From the NCBI GenBank assembly GCA_017543805.1, contig JAFYFK010000142.1:1-9149 (forward strand): a DNA stretch of 9,149 bases. The letters run 5' to 3'. The notes beneath the pieces are model-generated. The model did no database searches, was not told the DNA's origin, and was given only the letters and a program-made list of their open reading frames with translations. Source of the DNA: Bacillota bacterium (GTDB taxonomy: Bacteria; Bacillota; Clostridia; Peptostreptococcales; Anaerovoracaceae). Positions 1 to 6,574 of this stretch are shown here, piece after piece (the stretch's first letter is position 1; every line of letters begins with the position of its first letter). The position numbers were made by a program, and so were the translations under genes.

Positions 1-43
1 AATATAAGAGCGTTTATCATAATAAAAGAAAGGGTGTGCAGAA

Positions 44-934
44 TTGTCATATATCGTATCTGTTGCTACATTAACTTCAATCCTACTGATAGGTGTGCTT
101 GGTACTTATCTTGTTACCGGCCAGACAGGATTGTTCTCTATGGGGCAGGGGGCATTTCTGGCGATTGGAGCGTATGCATCTGCAATTCTTAAAATGCGTT
201 TTGGTGTCCCGGCGTTACCAGCCGCAATTGTTGCCATTATTCTGGCAGGACTCATTGCGGCGTTGATAGGTTTCGCTACCCTGAGATTGTCACAGGACTA
301 CTTTGCTCTTGCGACATTTGGTTTTGGCGAAGCACTTATAGCTACACTAAACCTTGCAGTTGGTCTTACAGGAGGATCACGCGGACTATTCGGTATCCCG
401 AAGCTTGTGGAACCTTGGATGGTTATTACAGTGCTTATCGGAATTATCATTTTTGTCTCTTATCTTAAGCAGCATGATTTTGGACGCAGATGCAAAGCAA
501 TAAGAGATAATCAGTTGACTGCAGAGATTCTCGGAATAAACGCATTCAGGCATAAAATGAAAGTTTATATCTTGGGAGCTGTGATTACGGCAACTGCCGG
601 AGCATTTTATGGTTTTTATATCTCCTATGTTGATCCCAGCATGTTCGGCTGGATGCGCTCTGCGGAATGGGTCATTATCGTATTCTTTGGTGGACGTAAT
701 TCACTGACCGGTTCATTGCTGTCTGGAGCTGTCCTTCTGAGTCTTCCTGAAATCTTACGCTTTGCCAACGAGTGGCGTACTATTATTTACTGCGTTCTTG
801 TAATTCTTATTATCAGCTTCAGGCCTGAAGGAGTCATGGGCAATCATGAGTTCAATATTTGGAGGATAATAAAAAGAGTCTTTAAAAAAGATAATAAAAG
901 ATCCCTTCCTGATGTAGGCAAGGAGGTGGAGTAA
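44..934 (+). CDS. livM: Branched-chain amino acid-type ABC transporter permease (LivM family)
   Basis: This is one of the two membrane permeases of a HAAT-family ABC importer that moves branched-chain amino acids or similar small acids or amides into the cell. The 296-residue protein is almost entirely hydrophobic. It shows the LivM hallmark GQTGLFSMGQGAFLAIGAY (about residues 26-44), a LTGGSRGLFGIP segment (109-119), and the cytoplasmic coupling motif RCKAIRDNQLTAEILGIN (149-166) that contacts the ATPases. Length fits the family. The start is TTG at 44: an in-frame stop lies at 23-25, no ATG or GTG comes between, and AAAGGG at 29-34 gives good spacing. The stop overlaps the next start (TAATG at 932-936), so it is translationally coupled to livG. 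The partner permease LivH and the binding protein are not in the window and presumably lie upstream. The actual substrate cannot be read from the sequence. Confidence 0.93.
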   Translation: MSYIVSVATLTSILLIGVLGTYLVTGQTGLFSMGQGAFLAIGAYASAILKMRFGVPALPAAIVAIILAGLIAALIGFATLRLSQDYFALATFGFGEALIATLNLAVGLTGGSRGLFGIPKLVEPWMVITVLIGIIIFVSYLKQHDFGRRCKAIRDNQLTAEILGINAFRHKMKVYILGAVITATAGAFYGFYISYVDPSMFGWMRSAEWVIIVFFGGRNSLTGSLLSGAVLLSLPEILRFANEWRTIIYCVLVILIISFRPEGVMGNHEFNIWRIIKRVFKKDNKRSLPDVGKEVE

Positions 935-1674
935 TGTCTCATATTTTCGAAGTAAAAGGACTTAGCAAGCGTTTTGGCGGAGTTCAAGCAGTACATAATT
1001 TTAATGCTTATGTTGACGAAGGTGAGATTGTAGGCATTATTGGCCCGAATGGCGCAGGGAAGACTACGATACTCAATCTGATTTCTAATATTTATACACC
1101 CGACGAAGGTCAAGTGATTCTTGACGGTAAAGATATCTCCAATTTGCGCCGTTGGGATATAGCTGCGGCAGGAGTTGCCCGAACTTTCCAGAACATACGC
1201 CTTTTTGACAGCCTTTCTGCCATTGAAAATGTTATGACAATTCTTGCGACGACAGGTGACCATAAAGATGAACATCTTCGTCAAAAAGCAGCGGATCTGA
1301 TGGACGAATTCGGATGGACTGACGGGAAAGATATTGATGTCCGAGGTCTCCCATATGGCAAAAAAAGAAAACTGGAACTAATCAGGGCAATGGCTCTTAA
1401 ACCTAAATTCCTCATGCTTGATGAGCCTGCGGCAGGACTCAATCCTTCCGAGATAAAACAACTGATAGCCTATATAGACAGGATCAATAAGGTTCACAAT
1501 ATCCCTATTATTCTGATTGAACACCGACTTGAAGTGGTTATGTCTTTGTGTAAAAGAGTATACGTCGTGAGTTTTGGCGAGACTATCGCCGAAGGCCCCA
1601 CTGAAGAGATTTGGAAGAATCCTGTTGTTGTAGCCGCATACCTTGGAGAGGAGGCGGAAGATGTTACAAATTAA
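934..1674 (+). CDS. livG: ABC transporter ATP-binding protein (LivG family)
   Basis: This is one of the two ATPase subunits that power the Liv-type importer from the cytoplasmic face. The 246 residues carry Walker A GPNGAGKT (37-44), Q-loop Gln86 in FQNIRLF, Walker B FLMLDEPAAGLNP (159-171), and the switch His197 in LIEHRLEVVM. The LivG-type long insert and a C-terminal tail of the GPTEEIWKNPVVVAAYLGEE kind assign it to LivG rather than LivF. The ABC signature reads LPYGKKRKLE (139-148). The LPYG form is common in this subfamily, but Lys where Gln usually stands (LxYGxQR) is less usual, as is Arg after the switch His where Asp is common. A strong AGGAGGTGG at 921-929 precedes the ATG. The 3' end overlaps livF by 14 bases. 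Confidence 0.95.
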   Translation: MSHIFEVKGLSKRFGGVQAVHNFNAYVDEGEIVGIIGPNGAGKTTILNLISNIYTPDEGQVILDGKDISNLRRWDIAAAGVARTFQNIRLFDSLSAIENVMTILATTGDHKDEHLRQKAADLMDEFGWTDGKDIDVRGLPYGKKRKLELIRAMALKPKFLMLDEPAAGLNPSEIKQLIAYIDRINKVHNIPIILIEHRLEVVMSLCKRVYVVSFGETIAEGPTEEIWKNPVVVAAYLGEEAEDVTN

Positions 1675-2368
1675 AGATCTTTGCGTCAGCTATGGAAAGG
1701 TTGAGGCTTTGCACAAAGTCTCTCTGAATATTAAAGAAGGGGAGATTGTTTGTATTATCGGCTCCAATGGTGCAGGAAAAACAACTACGCTTAATACAAT
1801 TTCGGGATTGAATACAAGAAGCGCGGGGTCGATTACCTTTAAAGGCGAAGAACTACCATCGAATCCGTCACAGATTGCAAAACAAGGTATCATTCAGATT
1901 CCGGAGGGAAGAAAGATATTTCCAAGCCTATCGGTAAAAGAGAATCTTTTGCTTGGCGCATATACTTTGCCAAGAGCAAAGATCAAAGGACTGATGGCCA
2001 ATGTCTTTGATCTTTTCCCTCGACTTGCCGAACGTCAGAACCAGCGCGGAGGAACGTTGTCTGGCGGAGAACAGCAAATGCTTGCGATAGGCCGGGGACT
2101 TATGGCAGAACCAAAACTAATGTTGCTGGACGAACCTTCTCTGGGACTTGCGCCGCTTATTGTTAAGGAGATATTTGACTTCCTTAAGCAACGCAATAAG
2201 GATACTGGTCTGACCATGTTAATTGTTGAACAAAATGCTAAGGTAGCCCTTCGTATTGCTGACAGGGCTTATATTCTTGAAACCGGAAATATAGTCATGG
2301 AAGGTAATGCTAAAGATCTTGCTTCAGATCCGAAGGTCGTAGAAGCTTATTTTGGCGGAGCCAAGTAG
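1661..2368 (+). CDS. livF: ABC transporter ATP-binding protein (LivF family)
   Basis: This is the second ATPase of the importer. It is expected to pair with LivG as a heterodimer under the LivH/LivM permeases. From the ATG at 1661 the protein has 235 residues: Walker A GSNGAGKT (34-41), LSGGE signature (133-137), Walker B LMLLDEPS (153-160), and the IVEQNAKVAL switch segment in which Gln replaces His, as is normal for LivF. An alternative TTG start at 1643 would add MERRRK, but GGAGAGGAGGCGG at 1645-1657 is clearly the ribosome binding site for the ATG at 1661, so the shorter form is chosen. The start lies inside the end of livG (14-base overlap), which indicates coupled translation. Confidence 0.95.
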   Translation: MLQIKDLCVSYGKVEALHKVSLNIKEGEIVCIIGSNGAGKTTTLNTISGLNTRSAGSITFKGEELPSNPSQIAKQGIIQIPEGRKIFPSLSVKENLLLGAYTLPRAKIKGLMANVFDLFPRLAERQNQRGGTLSGGEQQMLAIGRGLMAEPKLMLLDEPSLGLAPLIVKEIFDFLKQRNKDTGLTMLIVEQNAKVALRIADRAYILETGNIVMEGNAKDLASDPKVVEAYFGGAK

Positions 2369-2381
2369 GAAGGAGTTATAA

Positions 2382-3332
2382 ATGGAATATAAAGCTTTTA
2401 GAGGGATTGTTCCCGCATGTTTGTTACCATTTAATAAGGACTACAGTATTGATGAGGCCTCGTATCGCAATCATCTGGAGTGGCTCGTTGGAATAAAAGG
2501 TGTTGGGGCTATAACCATTAATGGCCATGCTGCCGAAGGCTCATCTCTTAACAAGGAAGAACGTCTGCAGAGTATCCGCATCGCTGTTAATCAGGTAAAA
2601 GGTAGAGTGCCGATTATTTGTGGGATAATGCAAGACGGGACGTTAAATGCTATCGAGGAGGCGAAGGCTGCTCGCGATGAGGGTGTTGATGGATTATTGA
2701 TCTTCCCTTCGTGTGAGTTTACGAGTGGCGGTGGTACTGTTCACCCAGATATGGTGTTTAAGCACTATGAAGCTATTGCGGAAGCTGTTTCGCTTCCAAT
2801 GGTAGCTTTTTCCTATGCTTCATCTTCGGATCTGAATTATCCTGTATCCACCTTTGTAAGACTTTGCAGGGATATCGATAATGTCGTTTCTATAAAGGAT
2901 GCGTCATATGACATTATCTTCTATGAGACTCTTTACAGAGAAATCAAGAAACTGAACAAAGATGTGACTATGCTTTCAAGCTTCAGCAAGACTATGCTTG
3001 CAAGTTTTGCTGTTGGCGCAGACGGTTTGTTGTCAGGCAATGGAAGTATCATACCGGAATTCCAGGTAGCTCTGTTCGAAGCCGTCAATCGCGGGGATTT
3101 GAAAAAGGCCAGAGAGATTGCTGATTTCATTTGGCCAATGGTCAGTGCTTGTTATTCTTCTCCATTTACAGATATGCATAACAGAATGAAATACGTGGCA
3201 TGTAAACTTGGGCGTATTGCCACGGATACTGCAAGGATGCCGTTGCTTCCACTTAATGAACTAGAGAAAAAGAGACTCGATGAAGCAATCATTGCCCTTG
3301 GTATGGGAAAAGAACCATGTCAAGTTGAATAG
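2382..3332 (+). CDS. Dihydrodipicolinate synthase/N-acetylneuraminate lyase family protein, not a standard DapA
   Basis: This is a class I aldolase or lyase of the DapA/NAL superfamily, a TIM barrel that forms a Schiff base with a 2-oxo acid. The 316-residue length fits. The Schiff-base lysine is Lys172 in VVSIKDAS. The GTTGE motif of true DapA reads GHAAE here (48-52), so the two catalytic Thr positions are His and Ala. The usual catalytic Tyr position (YNVP) falls in VAFSYASSS (141-149), with Phe143 at the Tyr position in an ungapped comparison. These changes argue against lysine biosynthesis and for another 2-oxo acid lyase, hydratase or dehydratase. The gene follows livF by 13 bases with GGAAGGAG at 2368-2375, so it is the last gene of the transporter operon. 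It probably acts on what the transporter imports, which is inference. The exact reaction cannot be named. Confidence 0.85.
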   Translation: MEYKAFRGIVPACLLPFNKDYSIDEASYRNHLEWLVGIKGVGAITINGHAAEGSSLNKEERLQSIRIAVNQVKGRVPIICGIMQDGTLNAIEEAKAARDEGVDGLLIFPSCEFTSGGGTVHPDMVFKHYEAIAEAVSLPMVAFSYASSSDLNYPVSTFVRLCRDIDNVVSIKDASYDIIFYETLYREIKKLNKDVTMLSSFSKTMLASFAVGADGLLSGNGSIIPEFQVALFEAVNRGDLKKAREIADFIWPMVSACYSSPFTDMHNRMKYVACKLGRIATDTARMPLLPLNELEKKRLDEAIIALGMGKEPCQVE

Positions 3333-3396
3333 AAGTCTACGATAGTTCTTCTGTATAATAAAATACTCTCACTTTTTGGGTTTTTCCTTTACATAA

Positions 3397-3424
3397 GGCC
3401 AGTCGGTTTCTCGACTGGTCTTTT
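3397..3424 (+). terminator. Intrinsic terminator ending the liv/lyase operon
   Basis: A 9-bp stem with one G-U pair is formed by GGCCAGTCG (3397-3405) and CGACTGGTC (3412-3420), with a six-base loop. TTTT follows directly and then a second T-rich run to 3434. It lies 64 bases after the lyase stop. Read on the minus strand the run after the hairpin is only TTATGT, so it is mainly a plus-strand terminator. It also sits directly beyond the stop of the minus-strand rhomboid pseudogene. Confidence 0.85.
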
Positions 3425-3425
3425 G

Positions 3426-3995
3426 TTATTTTTTGTTCCAGGAATAGCCCGCTATAGCCCCTATAGCACCGCCTGCAAGATGGGCCATCTGAGAAATGTT
3501 GTCGTGAACGAAAATCGCGTTAACTATCTCCTGACCCGAATAAATTATTGCGACCAAGATGAACGTGAGAGGGATCTCTCCGTTTTTGAATTCCGTGAAT
3601 GACGTCAGAAGAATAAAGGCAAAAACAACGCCGCTGGCCCCCGCATAGAGTCACATTGGGGAAGAGAACGTAGTTGATCAGAGCCGTCGTAAGCGCTGTT
3701 ATACCGATGACGAGCCAAATCTTCTTTCCGCTATATTTTTCTTCAAGAATAGGTCCAAGAAGGAGGATAAGGCTTATGTTTCCGAAGAAGCGAGCCCATC
3801 CACTGTGTCCTAAAACATAGGTGAGTGCTCTAATATACGTCAGAGGTGACGAAAGGGGTGCTCTGTATGTCATGAAGAACTCTTTTGTGATAACTCCTCC
3901 GCTAATATTCCTAATACTGTCGCCCCAAGACAAAGAAGGGAGAATAGCAGTACTGTCGGAGCATTAAACACGATTTTTATGCGGGATTTTTTCAG
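3426..3995 (-). pseudogene. Rhomboid-family intramembrane serine protease, frameshifted
   Basis: An intact relative would be a membrane serine protease of about 190 residues that cleaves transmembrane substrates. Three reading-frame segments together cover a clostridial-type rhomboid. Segment 1 (3995 to about 3903) gives KKSRIKIVFNAPTVLLFSLL and the rest of TM1. Segment 2 (about 3903 to 3640) gives FFMTYRAPLSSPLTYIRAL and GHSGWARFFGN. Segment 3 (about 3640 to 3426) gives GASGVVFAFILLTSF and QMAHLAGGAIGAIAGY, then TAA. Four lesions are visible. The only plausible start in frame is CTG at 3993-3995, with a stop two codons upstream. One base is missing near 3899-3903. The G-run (C5 on the plus strand, 3638-3642) carries one extra base immediately before the catalytic Ser codon of GASG. 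The conserved His of the HFxGN motif is Arg (codon 3790-3792). The catalytic His of AHLAGG is kept in segment 3. The longest intact piece (3520-3933) lacks both catalytic residues. Confidence 0.85.
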
Positions 3996-4033
3996 GGCTC
4001 ATCACTCTTTATAATTTTGCCCATTTTATTTGT

Positions 4034-4062
4034 TTGAGATGGTTTAGTCTATATTATATAAT
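4034..4062 (+). promoter_or_regulatory. Sigma-A type promoter for the hydrolase/DUF1848 operon
   Basis: TTGAGA (4034-4039) and a perfect TATAAT (4057-4062) are separated by exactly 17 bases. A start point near 4068-4070 would give a 5' leader of about 65 bases before the ATG at 4135. The 139-base gap 3996-4134 also has to hold any promoter of the divergent rhomboid pseudogene. A TATAAT also reads on the minus strand (4053-4058), but I see no matching -35 for it. Confidence 0.8.
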
Positions 4063-4068
4063 CTGATT

Positions 4069-4080
4069 TAACAATTGTTA
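4069..4080. repeat. Perfect 12-base palindrome at the predicted transcription start
   Basis: TAACAATTGTTA is a perfect inverted repeat starting seven bases after the -10 box, at or just after the predicted start point. A regulator bound here would block the promoter, so it is a candidate operator. A 12-base palindrome is expected by chance a few times in a window of this size, so only its position makes it notable. Confidence 0.4.
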
Positions 4081-4134
4081 GTCTCATATCACTTTGAGGT
4101 CGCTTCCGAAGTCAGATGTGAAAGAGGTTAGGGC

Positions 4135-4695
4135 ATGAGCAGACTTGCTGTTTTCTTTCCAGGAATAGGTTATACCGCGGACAAGCCGCTTTTATACTAC
4201 AGCAGAAGACTTGCCGCGCAACTGGGCTATGATATCAAGGTCCTCGCATTCTCCGGCTTCCCGTCAAACGTCAGGGGAGAAGCTGAAAAGATGAGGGAAT
4301 GTTTTAATATTGCCCGATACCAGTCCGTGGAACAACTGTTTAGGACAGATCTTGAGAGCTATTCAGAAATCGTTTTTATCAGTAAAAGCATAGGCACTGC
4401 CGCGGCGGTCGAATACGCGTCAGAAAGTCCCGCCAAAAGCCGCATCAGACACATCCTCTATACGCCGCTCGAAGAGACCTTTAAGTTTGACATATCCAGC
4501 GCAATAGTATTTACAGGTTCTGAGGATCCCTGGGTAGGAAAAGGCGCGATCCCTGAGCTTTGCAAAGAAAAGGGGTTACCCTGTACCGTAGTTCCGAACG
4601 CGAATCATTCTCTTGAGACCGGAGATGCCCTTGCGGATATCCAAAACCTTAAGGAAATAATCGGTAAGGCACGGCAGTTTTTGCTTGAAATGTGA
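4135..4695 (+). CDS. Small alpha/beta-hydrolase-fold protein
   Basis: This is a cytoplasmic alpha/beta hydrolase of 186 residues, short for the fold and without an obvious lid domain. An N-terminal strand plus oxyanion-loop segment (LAVFFPGIGY, 4-13) is followed by a nucleophile elbow at FISKSIGTAAA (81-91). Ser85 is the likely nucleophile; the elbow reads SxSxG rather than GxSxG. Asp131 in FTGSEDPWVG and His158 in NANHSLETGD complete a plausible triad in the right order. No signal peptide is seen. AAAGAGG at 4121-4127 sits seven bases before the ATG. It is the first gene after the 4034-4062 promoter and is followed after 14 bases by the DUF1848 gene, so the two are probably co-transcribed. 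The substrate is unknown. Confidence 0.8.
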   Translation: MSRLAVFFPGIGYTADKPLLYYSRRLAAQLGYDIKVLAFSGFPSNVRGEAEKMRECFNIARYQSVEQLFRTDLESYSEIVFISKSIGTAAAVEYASESPAKSRIRHILYTPLEETFKFDISSAIVFTGSEDPWVGKGAIPELCKEKGLPCTVVPNANHSLETGDALADIQNLKEIIGKARQFLLEM

Positions 4696-4709
4696 AGGTT
4701 AAATAAAGC

Positions 4710-5636
4710 ATGTTAATCAACACCGGACAAAGGACCGATATACCTGCTTTTTATGCCGAGTGGTTTGCCAACAGACTGCGGGAGGGTTTCGTATGCGTCC
4801 GGAACCCCTTCGACCAAAGCCAGGTAAGCCGTTACCGCCTGGACCCTTCGGTCGTTGACGTGGTCGGCTTCTGTACGAAAAACCCCGCGCCGATGTTCCC
4901 CTACATGGATCTTTTGAAGGACTACGGGCAATACTGGTTCGTGACGATAACGCCCTATGGACGGGACATCGAGCCCAACGTTCCCGACAAGCACTGCCTG
5001 CTGGAGGATTTTAAGAAACTGTCGGATATTGTCGGCGTCGACTCGGTCGGCTGGCGGTACGATCCGATCTTTATTTCAGATAAGTATTCGATGGATTATC
5101 ACCGCCGCGCGTTCGACGCGATGTCGGCCGTTCTTGAAGGCTATACAAAGACCGCCGTCATCAGCTTTATCGACCTGTACCCCAAGGTCAGGCGGAACTT
5201 TCCGGAGGCGAGGGAGGTCACAAAGGAACAGCGCCTGGAACTGGGAAAAGACATTATCGAAATGGCGTCGATCCGCGGCATGACGGTCAAACCCTGCGCG
5301 GAAGGGGACGATCTGGCGCCTTTCGGCGCCGACTGCTCCGGCTGCATGAAGATAAGCGACTACGAAAAAGCCATCGGGGAACACCTGAACGCGCCGAAAA
5401 AGAAAGGGGCGCGCGACGCCTGCTCGTGCTATCTGTCCTGCGATATCGGCGCTTATAATACCTGCCGCCACCTGTGCCGCTACTGCTACGCCAACGCGGA
5501 CCCCGAAGAGGTGCTTGCCCGAAGCAGTCTGCACGACCCCCGGTCGCCTTTCCTTATCGGCGGTTACCGCGAGGATGACAGGATCCATGACGTTCCGCAG
5601 GAATCGTGGATCGAAAAGCAGACGAGTTTTCTGTAA
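4710..5636 (+). CDS. DUF1848 family protein with C-terminal radical-SAM-like cysteine cluster
   Basis: This 308-residue protein belongs to the uncharacterised DUF1848 family. I recognise the N-terminal INTGQRTDIPAFYAEWF, RNPFDQSQVSRYRLDP, GFCTKNPAPMFPYMD and FVTITPYGRDIEPNVPDK blocks, and the central GWRYDPIFISDKY. The C-terminal region is cysteine-rich: Cys196, 209, 212, 238, 240, 244 and then CRHLCRYCYAN, a CX3CX2C motif at Cys252, 256 and 259. That spacing is the [4Fe-4S]-binding motif of radical SAM enzymes, which normally lies near the N terminus. This family is known to carry the cluster at its C-terminal end. Twelve cysteines in all suggest an Fe-S protein, perhaps with two metal sites. 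No signal peptide is seen. It follows the hydrolase by 14 bases with a modest AAGG (4695-4698). Its function is not established. Confidence 0.9.
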   Translation: MLINTGQRTDIPAFYAEWFANRLREGFVCVRNPFDQSQVSRYRLDPSVVDVVGFCTKNPAPMFPYMDLLKDYGQYWFVTITPYGRDIEPNVPDKHCLLEDFKKLSDIVGVDSVGWRYDPIFISDKYSMDYHRRAFDAMSAVLEGYTKTAVISFIDLYPKVRRNFPEAREVTKEQRLELGKDIIEMASIRGMTVKPCAEGDDLAPFGADCSGCMKISDYEKAIGEHLNAPKKKGARDACSCYLSCDIGAYNTCRHLCRYCYANADPEEVLARSSLHDPRSPFLIGGYREDDRIHDVPQESWIEKQTSFL

Positions 5637-5652
5637 ATGCTGGCAAACGCTG

Positions 5653-5661
5653 TGATATAAT
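5653..5661 (+). promoter_or_regulatory. Extended -10 promoter upstream of the MgtC-family gene
   Basis: TGATATAAT combines the TGn extension with a perfect TATAAT (5656-5661). No good -35 is visible 17 bases upstream, where the sequence is the end of the DUF1848 gene and its stop; extended -10 promoters often lack one. The predicted start near 5668 leaves about 34 bases before the ATG at 5702. That is too short for a magnesium riboswitch. Confidence 0.55.
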
Positions 5662-5701
5662 GCGATTAAGTATATATATTTTTTAATACGGGTACAGGAA
5701 T

Positions 5702-6391
5702 ATGGAACAGATTCAGGCTTTATATAATTATATCGGAGAATTTCACCTCATAAGCATAGTGATTCGCGCTTTTTGCGCGGTGATAGCCGGCGGGATCATA
5801 GGCAGCGAGCGCGGCCGCCACGGCAGCGCGGCCGGTTTCCGCACTCATATCCTGGTCTGCCTCGGCGGAGCGATGACCGCTCTTATAAGTTTATTTGCCA
5901 ACACAGTTTACGGCGGAATGGAAGGCGATATCTTAAGGATGTCGGCTTCGGTGGTCTCCGGAATCGGTTTTCTGGGTGCCGGAATAATCCTTGTCAGAAA
6001 TAACAACACCATTGCCGGCCTGACGACAGCGGCCGGAATGTGGGTCACTGCGACCATTGGCGTGGCCTTCGGCTTCGGTTTCTATTTCGGCGGGCTGCTT
6101 GCCACGGTCATCTGCGTGGTCAACGCTGCGCTTCTGACCAAGCTGGAGCACAAGCGCCTGCGCGAAAAGCATTTTTATGTTGAGATCAACAATATCGACC
6201 GGATCCCGGATATCCTGGACCAGATCGAGAATGTTCTTAAGGAAGATGTCTTTATCGGGCCGGTCCCGGCAAAGAGCGGGATCGTCGGCAATGTCGGTTT
6301 CGAGGTTACGACCTCCAACAGCAACAATTACGCGGAGATGAGACAGGCTCTGAATCAGATCGAGGGAGTCTGCTACGTGGTTTCAGGCTAA
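5702..6391 (+). CDS. MgtC/SapB family inner-membrane protein
   Basis: This is a 229-residue membrane protein of the MgtC/SapB family. Family members have been linked to Mg2+ homeostasis, ATP synthase control and virulence, but the role in a commensal-type Bacillota is open. The N-terminal hydrophobic domain carries the family blocks AGGIIGSERGRHGSAAGFRTH (29-49, including the conserved ERG), LVCLGGAMTAL, SGIGFLGAGIIL (86-97) and GLTTAAGMWVTATIG (106-120), giving about four to five membrane helices. The C-terminal part (about 157-229) is soluble and looks like the ACT-like domain found in many MgtC proteins. The ribosome binding site is weak (ACAGGAA at 5694-5700, close to the ATG). It is probably a single-gene unit with its own promoter at 5653 and a possible terminator at 6367-6398. 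Confidence 0.9.
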   Translation: MEQIQALYNYIGEFHLISIVIRAFCAVIAGGIIGSERGRHGSAAGFRTHILVCLGGAMTALISLFANTVYGGMEGDILRMSASVVSGIGFLGAGIILVRNNNTIAGLTTAAGMWVTATIGVAFGFGFYFGGLLATVICVVNAALLTKLEHKRLREKHFYVEINNIDRIPDILDQIENVLKEDVFIGPVPAKSGIVGNVGFEVTTSNSNNYAEMRQALNQIEGVCYVVSG

Positions 6392-6398
6392 TTTTTTT
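6367..6398 (+). terminator. Possible intrinsic terminator overlapping the 3' end of the MgtC gene
   Basis: AGTCTG (6367-6372) can pair with CAGGCT (6384-6389), six pairs with one G-U around an 11-base loop. AA and a run of seven T (6392-6398) follow. The stem is short and lies inside the last codons and stop, so it is only moderately convincing. It would separate this gene from the metY promoter that starts 12 bases later. Confidence 0.45.
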
Positions 6399-6409
6399 AC
6401 AAAAAGTAG

Positions 6410-6438
6410 TTGACAAGCTCCTAAAAACGGCGTATAAA
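6410..6438 (+). promoter_or_regulatory. Sigma-A promoter of the metY leader
   Basis: A perfect TTGACA (6410-6415) and TATAAA (6433-6438) are separated by 17 bases. The start point is expected near 6445, giving about 49 bases to the leader-peptide ATG and about 224 bases to metY. A tandem 8-base near-repeat, GTAGTTTG then GTAGTTAA, lies at 6451-6466 just downstream; its meaning is unclear. Confidence 0.85.
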
Positions 6439-6493
6439 CATATCAACATAGTAGTTTGGTAGTTAAATCGTCACAGGAAAGGAGAACGCACCT

Positions 6494-6574
6494 ATGCTTA
6501 CGCAGCGCGCAATGTCCGTTAAGAAGATGTACATGTGGCGCTCCATGCGTATGCGTGGTGCCGTTTTCATGTGA
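6494..6574 (+). CDS. Methionine-rich leader peptide (26 residues)
   Basis: This short ORF begins at the ATG at 6494, nine bases after AAAGGAG (6478-6484), one of the best ribosome binding sites in the window, and ends with TGA at 6572-6574. Seven of its 26 residues are Met (positions 1, 7, 12, 14, 18, 20 and 26), including four between codons 12 and 20 (MYMWRSMRM). It also has four Arg and two Lys. It begins MLTQRAMSVKK and ends RGAVFM. Met density this high directly upstream of a methionine biosynthesis gene, with the last codons forming one arm of the antiterminator, points to a translated sensor rather than a functional small protein. A short basic peptide with its own job cannot be excluded. 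Confidence 0.82.
   Translation: MLTQRAMSVKKMYMWRSMRMRGAVFM

Noticed and set aside
1..43. End of an upstream livH gene
   Set aside because: A TAA at 5-7 could be its stop, but too few codons remain to recognise any protein.
844..1284. Minus-strand 146-residue frame across the livM/livG junction
   Set aside because: It runs opposite two well-supported coupled genes and shows no recognisable domain.
1643..1660. Upstream TTG start for livF, adding six residues
   Set aside because: The added codons lie over the AGAGGAGGCGG ribosome binding site that serves the ATG at 1661, and LivF proteins normally begin at that point.
3520..3933. A 137-residue open frame as an intact gene
   Set aside because: Its first and last parts are out-of-frame translations of rhomboid sequence. 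Only the middle matches the family, and it lacks the catalytic Ser and His.
5076..5588. Long minus-strand open frame opposite the DUF1848 gene, and similar ones opposite metY and both hydrolases
   Set aside because: They mirror GC-rich coding genes with recognisable families, have no ribosome binding sites and show no family resemblance.
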